In this document: in pieces, positions 31,892 to 40,369 of the stretch
Numbering within the stretch: the first letter of the stretch is position 1
Layout of the letters: every line of letters starts with the position of its first letter
NCBI GenBank assembly: GCA_034423115.1
Contig: DAOUJD010000037.1
Span: 20,768 to 84,767 of the forward strand
Origin: Bin87 sp034423115
GTDB taxonomy: Bacteria; Chloroflexota; Dehalococcoidia; Lucifugimonadales; UBA3495
Direction: 5' to 3'
Length of the DNA stretch: 64,000 bases
The notes under the pieces: model-generated
Databases searched by the model: none
The model's input: only the letters and a program-made list of their open reading frames with translations
Told to the model about the DNA's origin: nothing
Position numbers and translations under genes: made by a program

Positions 31892-32660
31892 AACTCTCCT
31901 TCGTCAACTCAGATGCTTTGGCATCCGTTGGTTGTTCGCGACTAACGTATGCGGGCAGTCGTTTGTCGCCCGGTCGGGGAAATTCCGCGCCCTCGCTGCC
32001 GAACCGCACGCCGTGGGCCCGCATCATCGCCGAGGCGTTGGCCCGCGCCACCGCCCGCAACACGTTGGACATTATCCCGCCATTCTTGCGAACACTCTTG
32101 GCCGGCGCTGCTACGACCTCCCGAGGCCCCGGTTCCAGCAGACCCCATCCATCAGGGAGCATCTCCGCCAGCACGACGCCCCGGGGCGCCATGATGTAGT
32201 GGTAGTCCGCGACGCCCAGAAAACGCGGATTATGGAACTTGGTGGACACGGTCGCCAATCTATCCCGCAATCTTTCCTGTTCCCCAACCAGGCGTTCCAG
32301 GTCGCCGGCGGATGTGCGATAGGCTGGCGCATCGGCCAACTGGATCCGTCGGGCCAAGGAGTCGGCGCGCTTGCGTAGTCGGGCAATGTCGGCCTGAGTG
32401 TGGTTGTCCCGGGCAAAATCGGAGCGGGACACCTTGACCTCAACTACATATATCGCGTTGGCGGGCCCCACTCCGACCACGTCGACAATGGAACCCCACG
32501 GCCCTTGCAGCCGCACCTCCAGCCCGATGCATCGGCAACCGACTACGCAGTAGAGCCACTCCCAGGCTTCCCACTTTAGGCGGTAGGTCAGCTCCGATTC
32601 GCTGACCAACTTGAACCGTTGGAAGTCCGGCTCAACCTTCGTTGGATATTCCCCAATCAA
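31884..32660 (-). CDS. MmcB-like PD-(D/E)XK nuclease-family protein
   Basis: The 258-aa product has IVDVVGVGPANAIYVVEVKVSRSDF at residues about 57-81. This is the D...ExK core of restriction-endonuclease-like folds, close in wording to MmcB-type DNA repair proteins. The C-terminal half is basic (VRKNGGIMSNVLRAVARANASAMMR) and could bind DNA. It sits between an F420-type LLM and an isochorismatase-fold gene, all on the minus strand with gaps of under 15 bases or overlaps. The metabolic neighbours do not explain its role. Confidence 0.65.
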   Translation of the reverse strand: MIGEYPTKVEPDFQRFKLVSESELTYRLKWEAWEWLYCVVGCRCIGLEVRLQGPWGSIVDVVGVGPANAIYVVEVKVSRSDFARDNHTQADIARLRKRADSLARRIQLADAPAYRTSAGDLERLVGEQERLRDRLATVSTKFHNPRFLGVADYHYIMAPRGVVLAEMLPDGWGLLEPGPREVVAAPAKSVRKNGGIMSNVLRAVARANASAMMRAHGVRFGSEGAEFPRPGDKRLPAYVSREQPTDAKASELTKESYA

Positions 32661-32669
32661 CGTTCGCCG

Positions 32670-33692
32670 CTACAGTTCTTGCAAGTCCCGCACGATGCGG
32701 CGCAACTGCTCCTGCTCGGCGTTGTCCGACGTGTGAATCGAAAAGTGCATCTCGTCCACCAAATCTCCATACTTTTCCCGGAACTTGCCGGCGATCTCAT
32801 CGTACTCACCAATCGTGGCAAAGGCGTGGAGCATTTCGTCAGGCACCAGGCCGGGCATCTCGTCCCACTTGCCCTCGCGCGACAGGCGGTGCAACTCCGT
32901 GCCGATCTCCTCGAAGCCGTGGCACTCCAGCACCGGGAAGTAGGTGCGGGTGGACGAGTAGAAGGATATGCGGCGCCGCGTTTCCTCGGCCTGCTGCCGG
33001 ATCGCTTCCTGATTCGGCCCCGTCACGATGAACCCGCCGCCCACGATGTTCACGTCATCCGGGTTGCGGCCGGCCCGTCGCGCGCCCTCGGCCACGTTGG
33101 GCTGCACCACCTGCCGGATGTACTCTGGCGAGGTCAGACTATGCAGCATCAGCCCGTCGCTGATCTCTCCGGCCACCAGGCAGTTGTACCCGTTCACGGC
33201 GGCGGTGTACACCTCGGGAGGGTTGTATTCGCTGGGGCCAGGGCTGAAGAACGGCGTCATCAACGAGAACTGGTAGAAGTCCCCCTGGTATTCCAGGTTG
33301 CTGCCGGTATCCCAGCAGTTCCAGATGGCCCTCAGCGACTGCACGTACTCGCGCAGCCGCGACCCCGCCGAGCCGGTCCAACGGGTGGAAAAACGGCGCT
33401 CGATGTGTCCTTTTACCTGCGTGCCCAAGCCCAGGCGGAACCGGCCGTTGCTGCCGTCCTGCAGGTCGCGAGCGGTGTAAGCCACCACCATGGGCGAGCG
33501 CGGGAAGGCGATGGCAACGTGGGTCTCCAGCGTAACCCGGCTGGTGGATGTCGCCGCCACCGCCAGGGGCAGGAACGAGTCGTGCGCCGTCTCGTTGGTG
33601 GACACCCCGTCGTAGCCCATGGACTCGGCCCAAGCCGCCTCGGCGGCCACGGCGTTCAGGTCGTGGGATTTGAGGGAATAAACAACTCTCAT
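32670..33692 (-). CDS. F420-type LLM class oxidoreductase (TIGR03617-like)
   Basis: The 340-aa luciferase-like protein has WAESMGYDGVSTNETAHDSFL, then THVAIAFPRSPMVVAYTARDLQ and FRLGLGTQVKGHIERRFS. These are features of the F420-dependent TIGR03617 branch. It would reduce or oxidise a small organic molecule using F420 or FMN. It is the second LLM enzyme in the window and only distantly like the first. It is probably the first gene of a three-gene minus-strand unit. Confidence 0.85.
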   Translation of the reverse strand: MRVVYSLKSHDLNAVAAEAAWAESMGYDGVSTNETAHDSFLPLAVAATSTSRVTLETHVAIAFPRSPMVVAYTARDLQDGSNGRFRLGLGTQVKGHIERRFSTRWTGSAGSRLREYVQSLRAIWNCWDTGSNLEYQGDFYQFSLMTPFFSPGPSEYNPPEVYTAAVNGYNCLVAGEISDGLMLHSLTSPEYIRQVVQPNVAEGARRAGRNPDDVNIVGGGFIVTGPNQEAIRQQAEETRRRISFYSSTRTYFPVLECHGFEEIGTELHRLSREGKWDEMPGLVPDEMLHAFATIGEYDEIAGKFREKYGDLVDEMHFSIHTSDNAEQEQLRRIVRDLQEL

Positions 33693-33784
33693 GTGTGGTG
33701 GCTCCTGTCAGGATATGGTTGCACTGTGATTCGGTGGTCTACTCGGACCACTACAGCTTCAAAGTTGGGGGGAACACCAACTCA

Positions 33785-34093
33785 TCAGGACACGACTTGC
33801 TTCGTCGCGTCGGATGGGCCGCCGAGAAGGTCGTAATATACGTCCAACTGCGACCTGTCCTCGGTATCGGCCAGCGTTGCGATGATGTCGGCCACACTTT
33901 CGGCGTAGAGGAGTCCCCCGGCCTCATTGGGGACGGCAACCTCCCAAATCTTGCTGCGCTCTTCCTTACTGAAGATGGTGGCCCATGTTCCCCAGGGGCG
34001 CTCATCGCCCCATCCGTGCGCTTCCAGGTATGCCCGCAGGTTCGCAATTGTCAGAGACTCCATCGCCTCTTTGTCCCGAATTTGCACCTTCAT
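33785..34093 (-). CDS. Hypothetical protein paired with the DUF4365 gene
   Basis: The 102-aa acidic protein starts MKVQIRDKEAMESLTIANLRAYLEAHGW. It has no known motif and ends SDATKQVVS. Its ATG overlaps the stop of the DUF4365 gene by four bases, so the two are coupled. The pattern of a small acidic protein next to a nuclease-like protein suggests an immunity or regulatory partner. I do not recognise the family. WGTWATIFSKEERSKIWEVAVP could be the interaction surface. Confidence 0.6.
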   Translation of the reverse strand: MKVQIRDKEAMESLTIANLRAYLEAHGWGDERPWGTWATIFSKEERSKIWEVAVPNEAGGLLYAESVADIIATLADTEDRSQLDVYYDLLGGPSDATKQVVS

Positions 34094-34572
34094 AGTGTTT
34101 CACCCATCGCCACTTTATCCATCATGTCGGTTAACTGCGCACTGCTGAATACGTTGGTCATCGGAATACGAATCGTCACGCCGTTGCGGTTAGGTACAGG
34201 GTTGTGCCCCGTCAAAGAGAGCCAATAACCGCAGCGACGTAAGCAAAGTTTGTCATCAGTTTGCGTCAGCCATTCGGTTTCTTCGTCCGGCAAGAGAACA
34301 ACAATCAGGATGAAAGGATGCTTTTCCACTCGAAGGTTATCGTAATCGCGTATTGGCAACGGAAAATGTACTGCATGCCCGTCTCTGCTCAAAAAGTCTT
34401 GCGACGTAGCCTTGGCCTGGAACCCGATAGTTTCTGAGATTGTAGCCCTTTTCAGAATCCCATCCACGCTCCTTCGATCCACCTTCGGCTCAATCACCTC
34501 GCAATCTGCATACGTGGCCACCGCGTTGATGTAAGCGAGCGAAAACCGTTCCTTCCTCGTGTTCAGGTCCAT
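34090..34572 (-). CDS. DUF4365 domain protein (PD-(D/E)XK-like)
   Basis: The 160-aa protein has KVDRRSVDGILKRATISETIGFQAKATSQD at residues about 30-59. The Asp and the Q-x-K pair are the expected metal-binding residues of the DUF4365 nuclease-like fold. These proteins are often found with defence genes. It ends one base before the pterin dehydratase gene upstream and overlaps the 102-aa partner downstream. A nuclease function is inferred from the fold. Confidence 0.7.
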   Translation of the reverse strand: MDLNTRKERFSLAYINAVATYADCEVIEPKVDRRSVDGILKRATISETIGFQAKATSQDFLSRDGHAVHFPLPIRDYDNLRVEKHPFILIVVLLPDEETEWLTQTDDKLCLRRCGYWLSLTGHNPVPNRNGVTIRIPMTNVFSSAQLTDMMDKVAMGETL

Positions 34573-34573
34573 G

Positions 34574-34930
34574 TCACTCCGCCGGCGCGTGCTCGGCGTA
34601 TAGCTGGTCGGTCTTGGCCGCCATGATGAAGTCGTTGCGGTGCAGGTTGCGGATCTTGTGCGTCCACCAAGTTACGCTGACGCGGCCCCACTCGGTGGTC
34701 AGGCGCGGATGGTGTCCTTCGGACTCTGCCAGTTCGCCCAGCGCGTTGGTGAATTCCAGGGCCTGCACAAAGTTGCGGAACTTGAACTGGCGGTCCAGCT
34801 TGGGTATGCCGGCCTCGTCAATCATCGCCCAATCGTTGACTACGGGATGCAGTTCGGCTACTTCGGCGTCGGTAACGTGGGGAGAATCCCGGCGGCAGGC
34901 GGTGCATCGTTCACTGTAAAGTTCGGCCAT
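34574..34930 (-). CDS. phhB: Pterin-4a-carbinolamine dehydratase
   Basis: From MAELYSERCTACRRDSP the 118-aa protein has EGHHPRLTTEWGRVSVTWWTHKI near residues 74-96, with the paired histidines that dehydrate 4a-hydroxytetrahydrobiopterin. It regenerates pterin cofactor after phenylalanine hydroxylation. No phenylalanine hydroxylase gene is in the window. The family often occurs alone in bacteria. A longer upstream frame to 35086 has no ribosome site. Two coupled DUF4365 genes follow on the same strand. Confidence 0.85.
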   Translation of the reverse strand: MAELYSERCTACRRDSPHVTDAEVAELHPVVNDWAMIDEAGIPKLDRQFKFRNFVQALEFTNALGELAESEGHHPRLTTEWGRVSVTWWTHKIRNLHRNDFIMAAKTDQLYAEHAPAE

Positions 34931-35166
34931 TGTGTCAACTCCAATTTTCGGCTCACGCGTACCCTCTTTCGCCCAAACTGTCATTGCGAATCCGCCTCTG
35001 GCAGACTGGACTACTCTCAATGGCAAATTGGGTACGCATGAGCAATTTTCGGTAATTTGCGCTAATTCTAGCATAGCCCCGCTCAATCCTCCGCGTCCCG
35101 GCGCCTATGCGCTGGGGCTTTCGATCCTCCAGGCAATGCTTTCTCCCTGCCCCGTCGCGCCGCCCG

Positions 35167-35524
35167 TGACACTTCCCCCTTGCCCTTACTCTCCATCCAT
35201 CCCTACCATCTAACTATCCAACCTCTCTGCAACTACCCGACCGCCCGGATCCAACCCGTCGCCCAACCCCAGACCCGTCCAATTTCAAACTCCAAACGCC
35301 GCTTCGCCAAAACCGCTCACCGGCCCGCCAAAACCATGATTATCGCCACCAAAACCACCCTCGCCACCCCCATCCAACCCCACCACCCACCTCACCGCCC
35401 TACTCAAATGAGCCGAAACGAGCGGAAATGAGCGGGATTTCCCAAAAATCTCCACCATCTCACCCCAATACTTCATCCTGCCGCAGGTCCGCCTATGGCG
35501 GTGGTATCCATGTAAATTTCTCCC
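35167..35524 (+). repeat. ~340 bp dispersed degenerate repeat, copy 2
   Basis: The block order is the same as copy 1 but on the plus strand: TGACACTTCCCCCTTGCCC, then a CCATCC/ACC-rich middle, tandem GGAAATGAGCGGGATTT at 35424-35443, then ATCCTGCCGCAGGTCCG and TCCATGTAAAT. The sequence from 34931 to 35166 contains no gene I can support. Confidence 0.65.
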
Positions 35525-35642
35525 ACATCGCCGAAGCCGCCGCCGAAAGCAGACCGTCGCCCGCTCGGCAACTGTCCATCAACGCCGCAAATGCGGTATA
35601 GTTTCCGCCGACGCAACGCCGCCTTACACGGGGAGGGTTACC

Positions 35643-36458
35643 ATGATCTACGGCGCGATAACGAACTCCTGGCGCAACCAGCTTGACGATGCCGAGTTGG
35701 GCGACCTGATTTCGGAAGCCCACTCTCGCGGCGCGCGCCACGTCGAACTGCGACAGACCTGCCTCGGCGCCGCCGAATCGGGTGAGGGCAACGCCTGGCG
35801 ACCCAACCTGGAAAACCTGGCCAACGTGGTGCACAGATTCCCAGACCTCACGTTCGACCTTGCGGTAGCCCTGCCCTGCATCACCACCGACATCGACCCC
35901 GAGGGCGGGTTGTACCAGTCACAGCTGGAGGCCGCGCGCCTGGTGGGCCGTGGCCGTCCGCATCTGCGCACCGTTGATCCCGGCGCTACCGACACGCCGT
36001 GGGAATCTCCAGACGATGTTGCGGAGCCGGCGGCGCGCATCGTCCCGCTGGTACGGGAAGCGGCGCGTCAGGGCGTCATATTCTCTATGGAGAACTCCGG
36101 CCAGCCGTTGCGCTCCATGGCCCTGCTGGTGCAGGAAGCCCGCGCCCAACTGACCGACGAAGAGGGCCAGTACCTCGGCCTGTGCCCCGACCCCACCAAC
36201 CAACTGCGGCGCCATCCCGATAGCCAGCCACTCGATGAGTTGGCCAACCTGCCCACCGACTACATCAAGATCGTGCACTTCAAGCAGGCACGGAACGGTG
36301 AGGCTATCGGCAGTGTCGACGACGGCGACCTGGACTGCCACGCCATGCGGCGGATCCTGGACGGCAAGGCCTACGATGGCCCGGCGGTGATGGAGATCCC
36401 GCCTGCGGATGACGTGTTCGACAACCTGGCCGCCAGCTTCGCCTACCTCGATGCCTGA
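35643..36458 (+). CDS. Sugar phosphate isomerase/epimerase-like TIM-barrel protein
   Basis: The 271-aa protein looks like an AP-endonuclease-2/xylose-isomerase-type barrel. It has GARHVELRQTCLG near residue 36, ENSGQPLRSM near 150, CPDPTNQLRR near 180, YIKIVHFKQ near 203 and AVMEIPPADD near the end. Acidic and His residues on these strands would bind a divalent metal. The true substrate is unknown; family members act on inositols, hydroxypyruvate or sugars. It is followed at once by a palindrome and argH. Confidence 0.75.
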   Translation: MIYGAITNSWRNQLDDAELGDLISEAHSRGARHVELRQTCLGAAESGEGNAWRPNLENLANVVHRFPDLTFDLAVALPCITTDIDPEGGLYQSQLEAARLVGRGRPHLRTVDPGATDTPWESPDDVAEPAARIVPLVREAARQGVIFSMENSGQPLRSMALLVQEARAQLTDEEGQYLGLCPDPTNQLRRHPDSQPLDELANLPTDYIKIVHFKQARNGEAIGSVDDGDLDCHAMRRILDGKAYDGPAVMEIPPADDVFDNLAASFAYLDA

Positions 36459-36493
<35 letters not shown>

Positions 36494-36514
36494 GCCGCAC
36501 GAACCGCGTATCCC

Positions 36515-37861
36515 ATGGCCGACCACAGCGAATACACCGTTTCCATCCACTACGACCGGCGGCTGTATCGCCAGGACATCGCCGGCTCCAAGGCCCACGC
36601 CGCCATGCTGGCGAAGCAGGGCATCATCTCCCAGGATGACTGCGACAGCATCATCGCTGGCCTGGGCAAGGTGCAGGACGAGATCGAGCGGGGCGATTTC
36701 CCCTGGGACCCCAGCCTCGAAGACCTGCACATGAACATCGAGCGGCGTCTCACCGACCTTATCGGCCCCGCCGCCGGCCGCCTGCACACCGGGCGTTCTC
36801 GCAACGACCAGATCGCGCTGGACATGCGCCTCTACACCCGGCAGGCCATCGCCGATGCCATCGCAGCCCTTCGAGACGTCCAGCGCGCGTTGACCCAACT
36901 GGCCGAGCAGAACGCCGGCGTCGTCATGCCCGGCTATACCCACCTGCAACGCGCCCAACCGGTGCTGTTTGCTCACCACATGCTGGCCTACTTTGAGATG
37001 TTCCAGCGGGACATTGGACGCTTTACCGACTGCGCGCACCGGATGGACGTGCTGCCCCTGGGCAGCGGCGCGCTGGCCGGCGTGCCCTACCCGACCGACC
37101 GCAACGCCGTGGCGGAGGCGTTGGGGTTCGACGAGATCAGCCCCAACAGCATGGACGCCGTGGCCGACCGCGATTTTCTGGCCGAGTTCCACGCAGCGGC
37201 GGCCATCACCATGATGCACGTGTCTCGGCTATCCGAGGAGATCGTAATCTGGTCCAGCCGCGAGTTCGACTTCGTGCGACTTGCTGACGAGTTCACCACC
37301 GGCAGCAGCATCATGCCCCAGAAGCGCAACCCCGACTTCGCCGAAATCGCCCGGGGCAAGACGGGCCGCGTGTACGGCAGCCTGATGGGGATTCTCACCG
37401 TGCTCAAGGGCCTGCCCCTCACCTACAACCGCGATCTGCAGGAGGACAAGGAAGGATTCTTCGACACCGTGGACACCCTGCTGTCCACCCTGCGCGTGTT
37501 CGCCGACATGCTCCCCGGCATGACCCTGAACGCCGAGCGCGTGGAATCGTTGGCAAGCGAGAGCTACATGCTGGCCACGGACCTGGCTGACTACCTGGTG
37601 GGCAAGGGCGTCCCGTTCCGCGAGGCCCACGGCGTGATGCGCCGGCTGTGCCAGTATTGCGAGGTCGAGGGACAGTCGCTGTCGGATTTGCCGCTGAGCG
37701 AGTACCACAAGTTTTCGTCCCACTTCGGCGAGGACGTGTATGCCATCACCGCCGTGGCGTCGGTCGCCGCCCGCGATAATCCCGGCGGCACCGCACCCAA
37801 CCGCGTGGCTGAAGGTCTCGCCCGCGCCCAATCGATCCTGCGGGAGGCCGGAGCGCTATGA
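36515..37861 (+). CDS. argH: Argininosuccinate lyase
   Basis: The 448-aa enzyme has TGRSRNDQIALDMRL near residue 90, GYTHLQRAQPV near 139 with the catalytic His, and the fumarase-superfamily signature GSSIMPQKRNPD near 266. It cleaves argininosuccinate to arginine and fumarate, the last step of arginine synthesis. The length is slightly under typical 455-470. No other arg genes are adjacent. Its TGA overlaps the ATG of a small frame by an ATGA junction. Confidence 0.95.
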   Translation: MADHSEYTVSIHYDRRLYRQDIAGSKAHAAMLAKQGIISQDDCDSIIAGLGKVQDEIERGDFPWDPSLEDLHMNIERRLTDLIGPAAGRLHTGRSRNDQIALDMRLYTRQAIADAIAALRDVQRALTQLAEQNAGVVMPGYTHLQRAQPVLFAHHMLAYFEMFQRDIGRFTDCAHRMDVLPLGSGALAGVPYPTDRNAVAEALGFDEISPNSMDAVADRDFLAEFHAAAAITMMHVSRLSEEIVIWSSREFDFVRLADEFTTGSSIMPQKRNPDFAEIARGKTGRVYGSLMGILTVLKGLPLTYNRDLQEDKEGFFDTVDTLLSTLRVFADMLPGMTLNAERVESLASESYMLATDLADYLVGKGVPFREAHGVMRRLCQYCEVEGQSLSDLPLSEYHKFSSHFGEDVYAITAVASVAARDNPGGTAPNRVAEGLARAQSILREAGAL

Positions 37862-38034
37862 CCGGCATCATCGCCAGCCGCTTTCGCCGGATTCTCGTTG
37901 CGTGTGCGGCGTGGCAATCTCGATGGTACCTGCGTCGTTTCCGCAATCATGGCAAGGCCGCATGGACCCACAGGGCCGTCGTCAGCGGCGCTGAAGCTTT
38001 GGCAATGAATACTGAACTGCGGCCGTGGCTATGA
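37858..38034 (+). CDS. Possible small basic protein between argH and rpe
   Basis: A 58-codon frame begins at the ATGA overlap with the argH stop and ends just before rpe. It reads MTGIIASRFRRILVACAAW and is strongly basic, with one weakly hydrophobic stretch near residues 10-20. Tight coupling on both sides supports translation, but the sequence may be only a spacer. No family is recognised. Confidence 0.3.
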   Translation: MTGIIASRFRRILVACAAWQSRWYLRRFRNHGKAAWTHRAVVSGAEALAMNTELRPWL

Positions 38035-38038
38035 ACCG

Positions 38039-38749
38039 ATGAGCGCGAACTCCGATACAACCGCCGCCCACGTGCAGATTGCCCCGTCGGTGCTGGCTGC
38101 CGATTTCGGCCGGCTGTCCCAGCAGGTGCGGGATGCTGATGCGGCCGGCGCGGACCTGATCCACGTGGACATCATGGATGGCCGGTTCGTGCCCAACATC
38201 TCCTTCGGCGAGGTGGTGGTGGATGCCATCCGGAGCGCAACGGACCTTCCCTTGAATCTCCACCTGATGGTGCACGAACCGGACCGCCTGATGCCCGGGC
38301 TGGTGAAGGGCATCACCGACCAGGTGCTGGTGCACGCGGAGGCTTGCGCTCACCTCCACCGCACCATCGGGTACGTCAAGGAGCAGGGATGCCAGGTGGG
38401 GGTTGCCATCAATCCTGCCACTCCAATTGCAGCCGTGGAAGAGGTGCTGCCCGACCTGGACATCGTGCTGGTGATGACAGTGAATCCCGGTTTCGGAGGG
38501 CAATCGTTCATACCATCGGCCCTGGGCAAGTTGCGTCGGCTTTATGGCATCATCCAGGAGAATGGCTATGCCACCCAACTGGAGGTCGATGGCGGCGTCA
38601 AGGCAGATGCCACGGCCCGTGACTCGGTGTCCGCCGGCGCAGGAATATTGGTGGCCGGAACCGCGATCTTCAACCGGGAGCAGTCGGTGGCAGAAGCAAT
38701 GGCCGCCATGCGCGAAAGCGTGGTCGGCCTGGCGCCCGGACAATCATAA
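38039..38749 (+). CDS. rpe: Ribulose-phosphate 3-epimerase
   Basis: The 236-aa TIM-barrel enzyme contains IAPSVLAADFGRL, the metal-binding HVDIMDGRFVPNISFG, LMVHEPDR, and the phosphate loop VMTVNPGFGGQSFI with EVDGGVK. It interconverts ribulose-5-phosphate and xylulose-5-phosphate. It probably shares a transcript with argH, although the pathways differ. The length and motifs are complete. The ATG at 38039 follows ACCG without a strong ribosome site, consistent with coupling to the preceding frame. Confidence 0.94.
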   Translation: MSANSDTTAAHVQIAPSVLAADFGRLSQQVRDADAAGADLIHVDIMDGRFVPNISFGEVVVDAIRSATDLPLNLHLMVHEPDRLMPGLVKGITDQVLVHAEACAHLHRTIGYVKEQGCQVGVAINPATPIAAVEEVLPDLDIVLVMTVNPGFGGQSFIPSALGKLRRLYGIIQENGYATQLEVDGGVKADATARDSVSAGAGILVAGTAIFNREQSVAEAMAAMRESVVGLAPGQS

Positions 38750-38789
38750 GGGCTCCCCACGCGGCAGGCCGTGCGGCGAACGCGAACCC

Positions 38790-38818
38790 GTAGGGGCGGG
38801 TTTGAAACCCGCCCCTAC
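38790..38818. repeat. Intergenic palindrome, G-type
   Basis: A perfect inverted repeat, identical to the 29451 copy, between rpe and the PaREP1-like gene (convergent). Confidence 0.9.
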
Positions 38819-38853
38819 CGAATCGGACAGCGTCGCCGCGATGGCAAGAACCG

Positions 38854-39369
38854 CTATTGATTTTTCGAGAAACCCACGGGAGATGTGTCGCCGATTTCCA
38901 GGCTGTCGTTGCCGGTGAGCCGCCGCAACCGTCGCAACTGCGTGTTGCTGGTAATGGTGAACGGGCGCGGCGGTGTGGTTGTCAGGCTAACCAGGTACGG
39001 CAACAAGCCCTCAACCCGGTCGATCATATCTGCCAGTTCTTCCGCTCTGTGATAGTTTTCGTAGAAGTTCTGGTGGCCAACGCGGTAAGCGTCTGACAGC
39101 GCCCGGACCTGATCCCCGTCAAAATCGTATTCCAGCGTGATTTGGCTGGCAACGTCGTAAACGTCCTGGTGCGATTTATGGGGCCAGCCTCGCTGTTCCG
39201 CGATGACCTTGAACAGCTGCACCACTGCGCCCCACGCTTTTTCACCGGCCTGGAGGCGGCTGTCCTTCGCCAGTTCTTCGCGGGCCTGCACGATGAAGAT
39301 GCCGCTCATCCGGCGACGGTCTTCGTCGCTTTGGATACCAGGCGGCGGCAGGTCGGGAACAGTGGTCAT
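38854..39369 (-). CDS. PaREP1/HEPN-like protein, second member
   Basis: The 171-aa helical protein shares with the 21205 gene the core LQAGEKAWGAVVQLFKVIAEQRGWPHKSHQDV. It has an extra C-terminal stretch (RPFTITSNTQLRRLRRL). The presence of two members in one window suggests an expanded family. A nucleic-acid or toxin-antitoxin link is plausible but unproven. A palindrome lies just upstream at 39389 and one lies downstream at 38790. Confidence 0.65.
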   Translation of the reverse strand: MTTVPDLPPPGIQSDEDRRRMSGIFIVQAREELAKDSRLQAGEKAWGAVVQLFKVIAEQRGWPHKSHQDVYDVASQITLEYDFDGDQVRALSDAYRVGHQNFYENYHRAEELADMIDRVEGLLPYLVSLTTTPPRPFTITSNTQLRRLRRLTGNDSLEIGDTSPVGFSKNQ

Positions 39370-39388
39370 GTCGCCCTCATCCTGACGA

Positions 39389-39416
39389 GTAGGGGCGAAT
39401 AATCATTCGCCCCTAC
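39389..39416. repeat. Intergenic palindrome, AT-centre type
   Basis: Ends GTAGGGGCG and CGCCCCTAC with centre AATAATCATT, between rpmB and the PaREP1-like gene. Confidence 0.85.
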
Positions 39417-39440
39417 ATGATTCGCTGCGGTGGCGCCGCG

Positions 39441-39659
39441 CTACTGCTGCGCGGCCGCTCTCGCTCGGGCCTTCGGACCCCGCGGCGGCTTGTACATGGT
39501 GCGCAGGCAGCGCGAGCAAATCTTGACGCGGGTGGGCTTGCCGTCGATAGCCAGCGTCTGCTTGTGGACGTTGGCCTTCCACCGGGTCTTGGTCCTGCGG
39601 TTGGAGTGGCTGACGTTGTTGCCGGTCATTCCGGCTTTTCCGCACATTTGGCACTGCAT
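39441..39659 (-). CDS. rpmB: Ribosomal protein L28 (bL28)
   Basis: The 72-aa protein begins MQCQMCGKAGMTGNNVSHSNRRTKTRWKAN, split here only for description, and has ICSRCLRTM later. The two CxxC pairs identify the zinc-binding (C+) form of bL28. It is a 50S subunit protein. It is divergent from the Lin0512 gene and has an extended -10 promoter. It is the only ribosomal gene in the window. Confidence 0.95.
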   Translation of the reverse strand: MQCQMCGKAGMTGNNVSHSNRRTKTRWKANVHKQTLAIDGKPTRVKICSRCLRTMYKPPRGPKARARAAAQQ

Positions 39660-39685
39660 GATTTCTATCCCGCCCTTTGAGTGGC

Positions 39686-39694
39686 GGCATTATA
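39686..39694 (-). promoter_or_regulatory. Extended -10 promoter of rpmB
   Basis: On the minus strand TGCTATAAT lies about 30 bases upstream of the rpmB ATG. It combines a perfect TATAAT with a TGn extension. Confidence 0.6.
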
Positions 39695-39704
39695 GCACAC
39701 TCGC

Positions 39705-39733
39705 TTGACTTGCCGATTGCGCTGCCGTTAAAT
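39705..39733 (+). promoter_or_regulatory. Sigma-70-type promoter of the Lin0512 gene
   Basis: TTGACT and TTAAAT are separated by exactly 17 bases, and the -10 lies 37 bases before the ATG at 39771. It is divergent from and about 10 bases away from the rpmB promoter. Confidence 0.65.
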
Positions 39734-39770
39734 GGCCGCAGCCAACCCCCAATTCACAGGAGGATTCAAC

Positions 39771-40115
39771 ATGGCTCTCGTGCGTTGCGTTACCGAGATG
39801 GGCATGGGCGTAGACGTCCATGGCCTGGATTACACCCTGGCGGCCAAGCGCGCCGTCTTTGATGCCATTCACCACAGCAGCCTCGGCTTCACCCGCCTGG
39901 TCGGGGCGACCGCCGATGACATGACGGTCAACGTGACCATCGGCGCGCCCGAACCTGACAAGGTAAACGCCGATGAGGTGGCCGATTCCCTGCCTCACGG
40001 TCGAGCGAATGTGGACGTAGTGGTCGGCGGCCTGCAACTGCTGAACGACGACGGCAGCGACGGCACTCTCATCGCCAACGCCATCATCACGGTCAGCATC
40101 GACGACGGCAAATAG
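39771..40115 (+). CDS. Lin0512 family protein
   Basis: The 114-aa protein opens RCVTEMGMGVDVHGLDYTLAAKRAV and has DAIHHSSLGF and DMTVNVTIGAPEPDKV. These are the conserved blocks of the Lin0512 family of small proteins, which form ring-shaped assemblies of unknown function. The start at 39771 follows AGGAGGATTCAAC; upstream codons are not needed. It is probably monocistronic between a promoter and the palindrome/terminator pair downstream. Confidence 0.82.
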   Translation: MALVRCVTEMGMGVDVHGLDYTLAAKRAVFDAIHHSSLGFTRLVGATADDMTVNVTIGAPEPDKVNADEVADSLPHGRANVDVVVGGLQLLNDDGSDGTLIANAIITVSIDDGK

Positions 40116-40183
40116 GACATCTCCCAGAGAAAAAGAGTTGGGGCGGCGGACGCCCGAACTCGCCGAAAGTTCTCGCACCTTCA

Positions 40184-40212
40184 GTAGGGGCAGGTTTGAA
40201 ACCTGCCCCTAC
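40184..40212. repeat. Intergenic palindrome, A-variant
   Basis: Ends GTAGGGGCAGG and CCTGCCCCTAC with centre TTTGAAA. Both arms carry the same G-to-A/C-to-T change relative to 38790, a compensatory pair that keeps the stem. Confidence 0.88.
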
Positions 40213-40273
40213 ATGTTGCCCACGTCCCGTTCTGGACACCTCATCGGGTCTCGGCTATCATGCGCGGGCCTTT

Positions 40274-40326
40274 AACCCCGTCGCCGCCAACCGGAGGCTT
40301 CCGTGGACACCGCGACGGGGTTTTTC
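40274..40326 (+). terminator. Terminator/attenuator-like hairpin before the TRAP permease gene
   Basis: AACCCCGTCGC pairs perfectly with GCGACGGGGTT over 11 bases and is followed by TTTC. The loop itself can fold (CCGGAGGCTTCCGTGG). It lies 44 bases before the ATG of the TRAP gene, so it may end the Lin0512 transcript or attenuate the permease. Confidence 0.75.
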
Positions 40327-40369
40327 TGTGCCACCGAATCCCCGGAACCGTTGAATCCGTGACTGAGCC

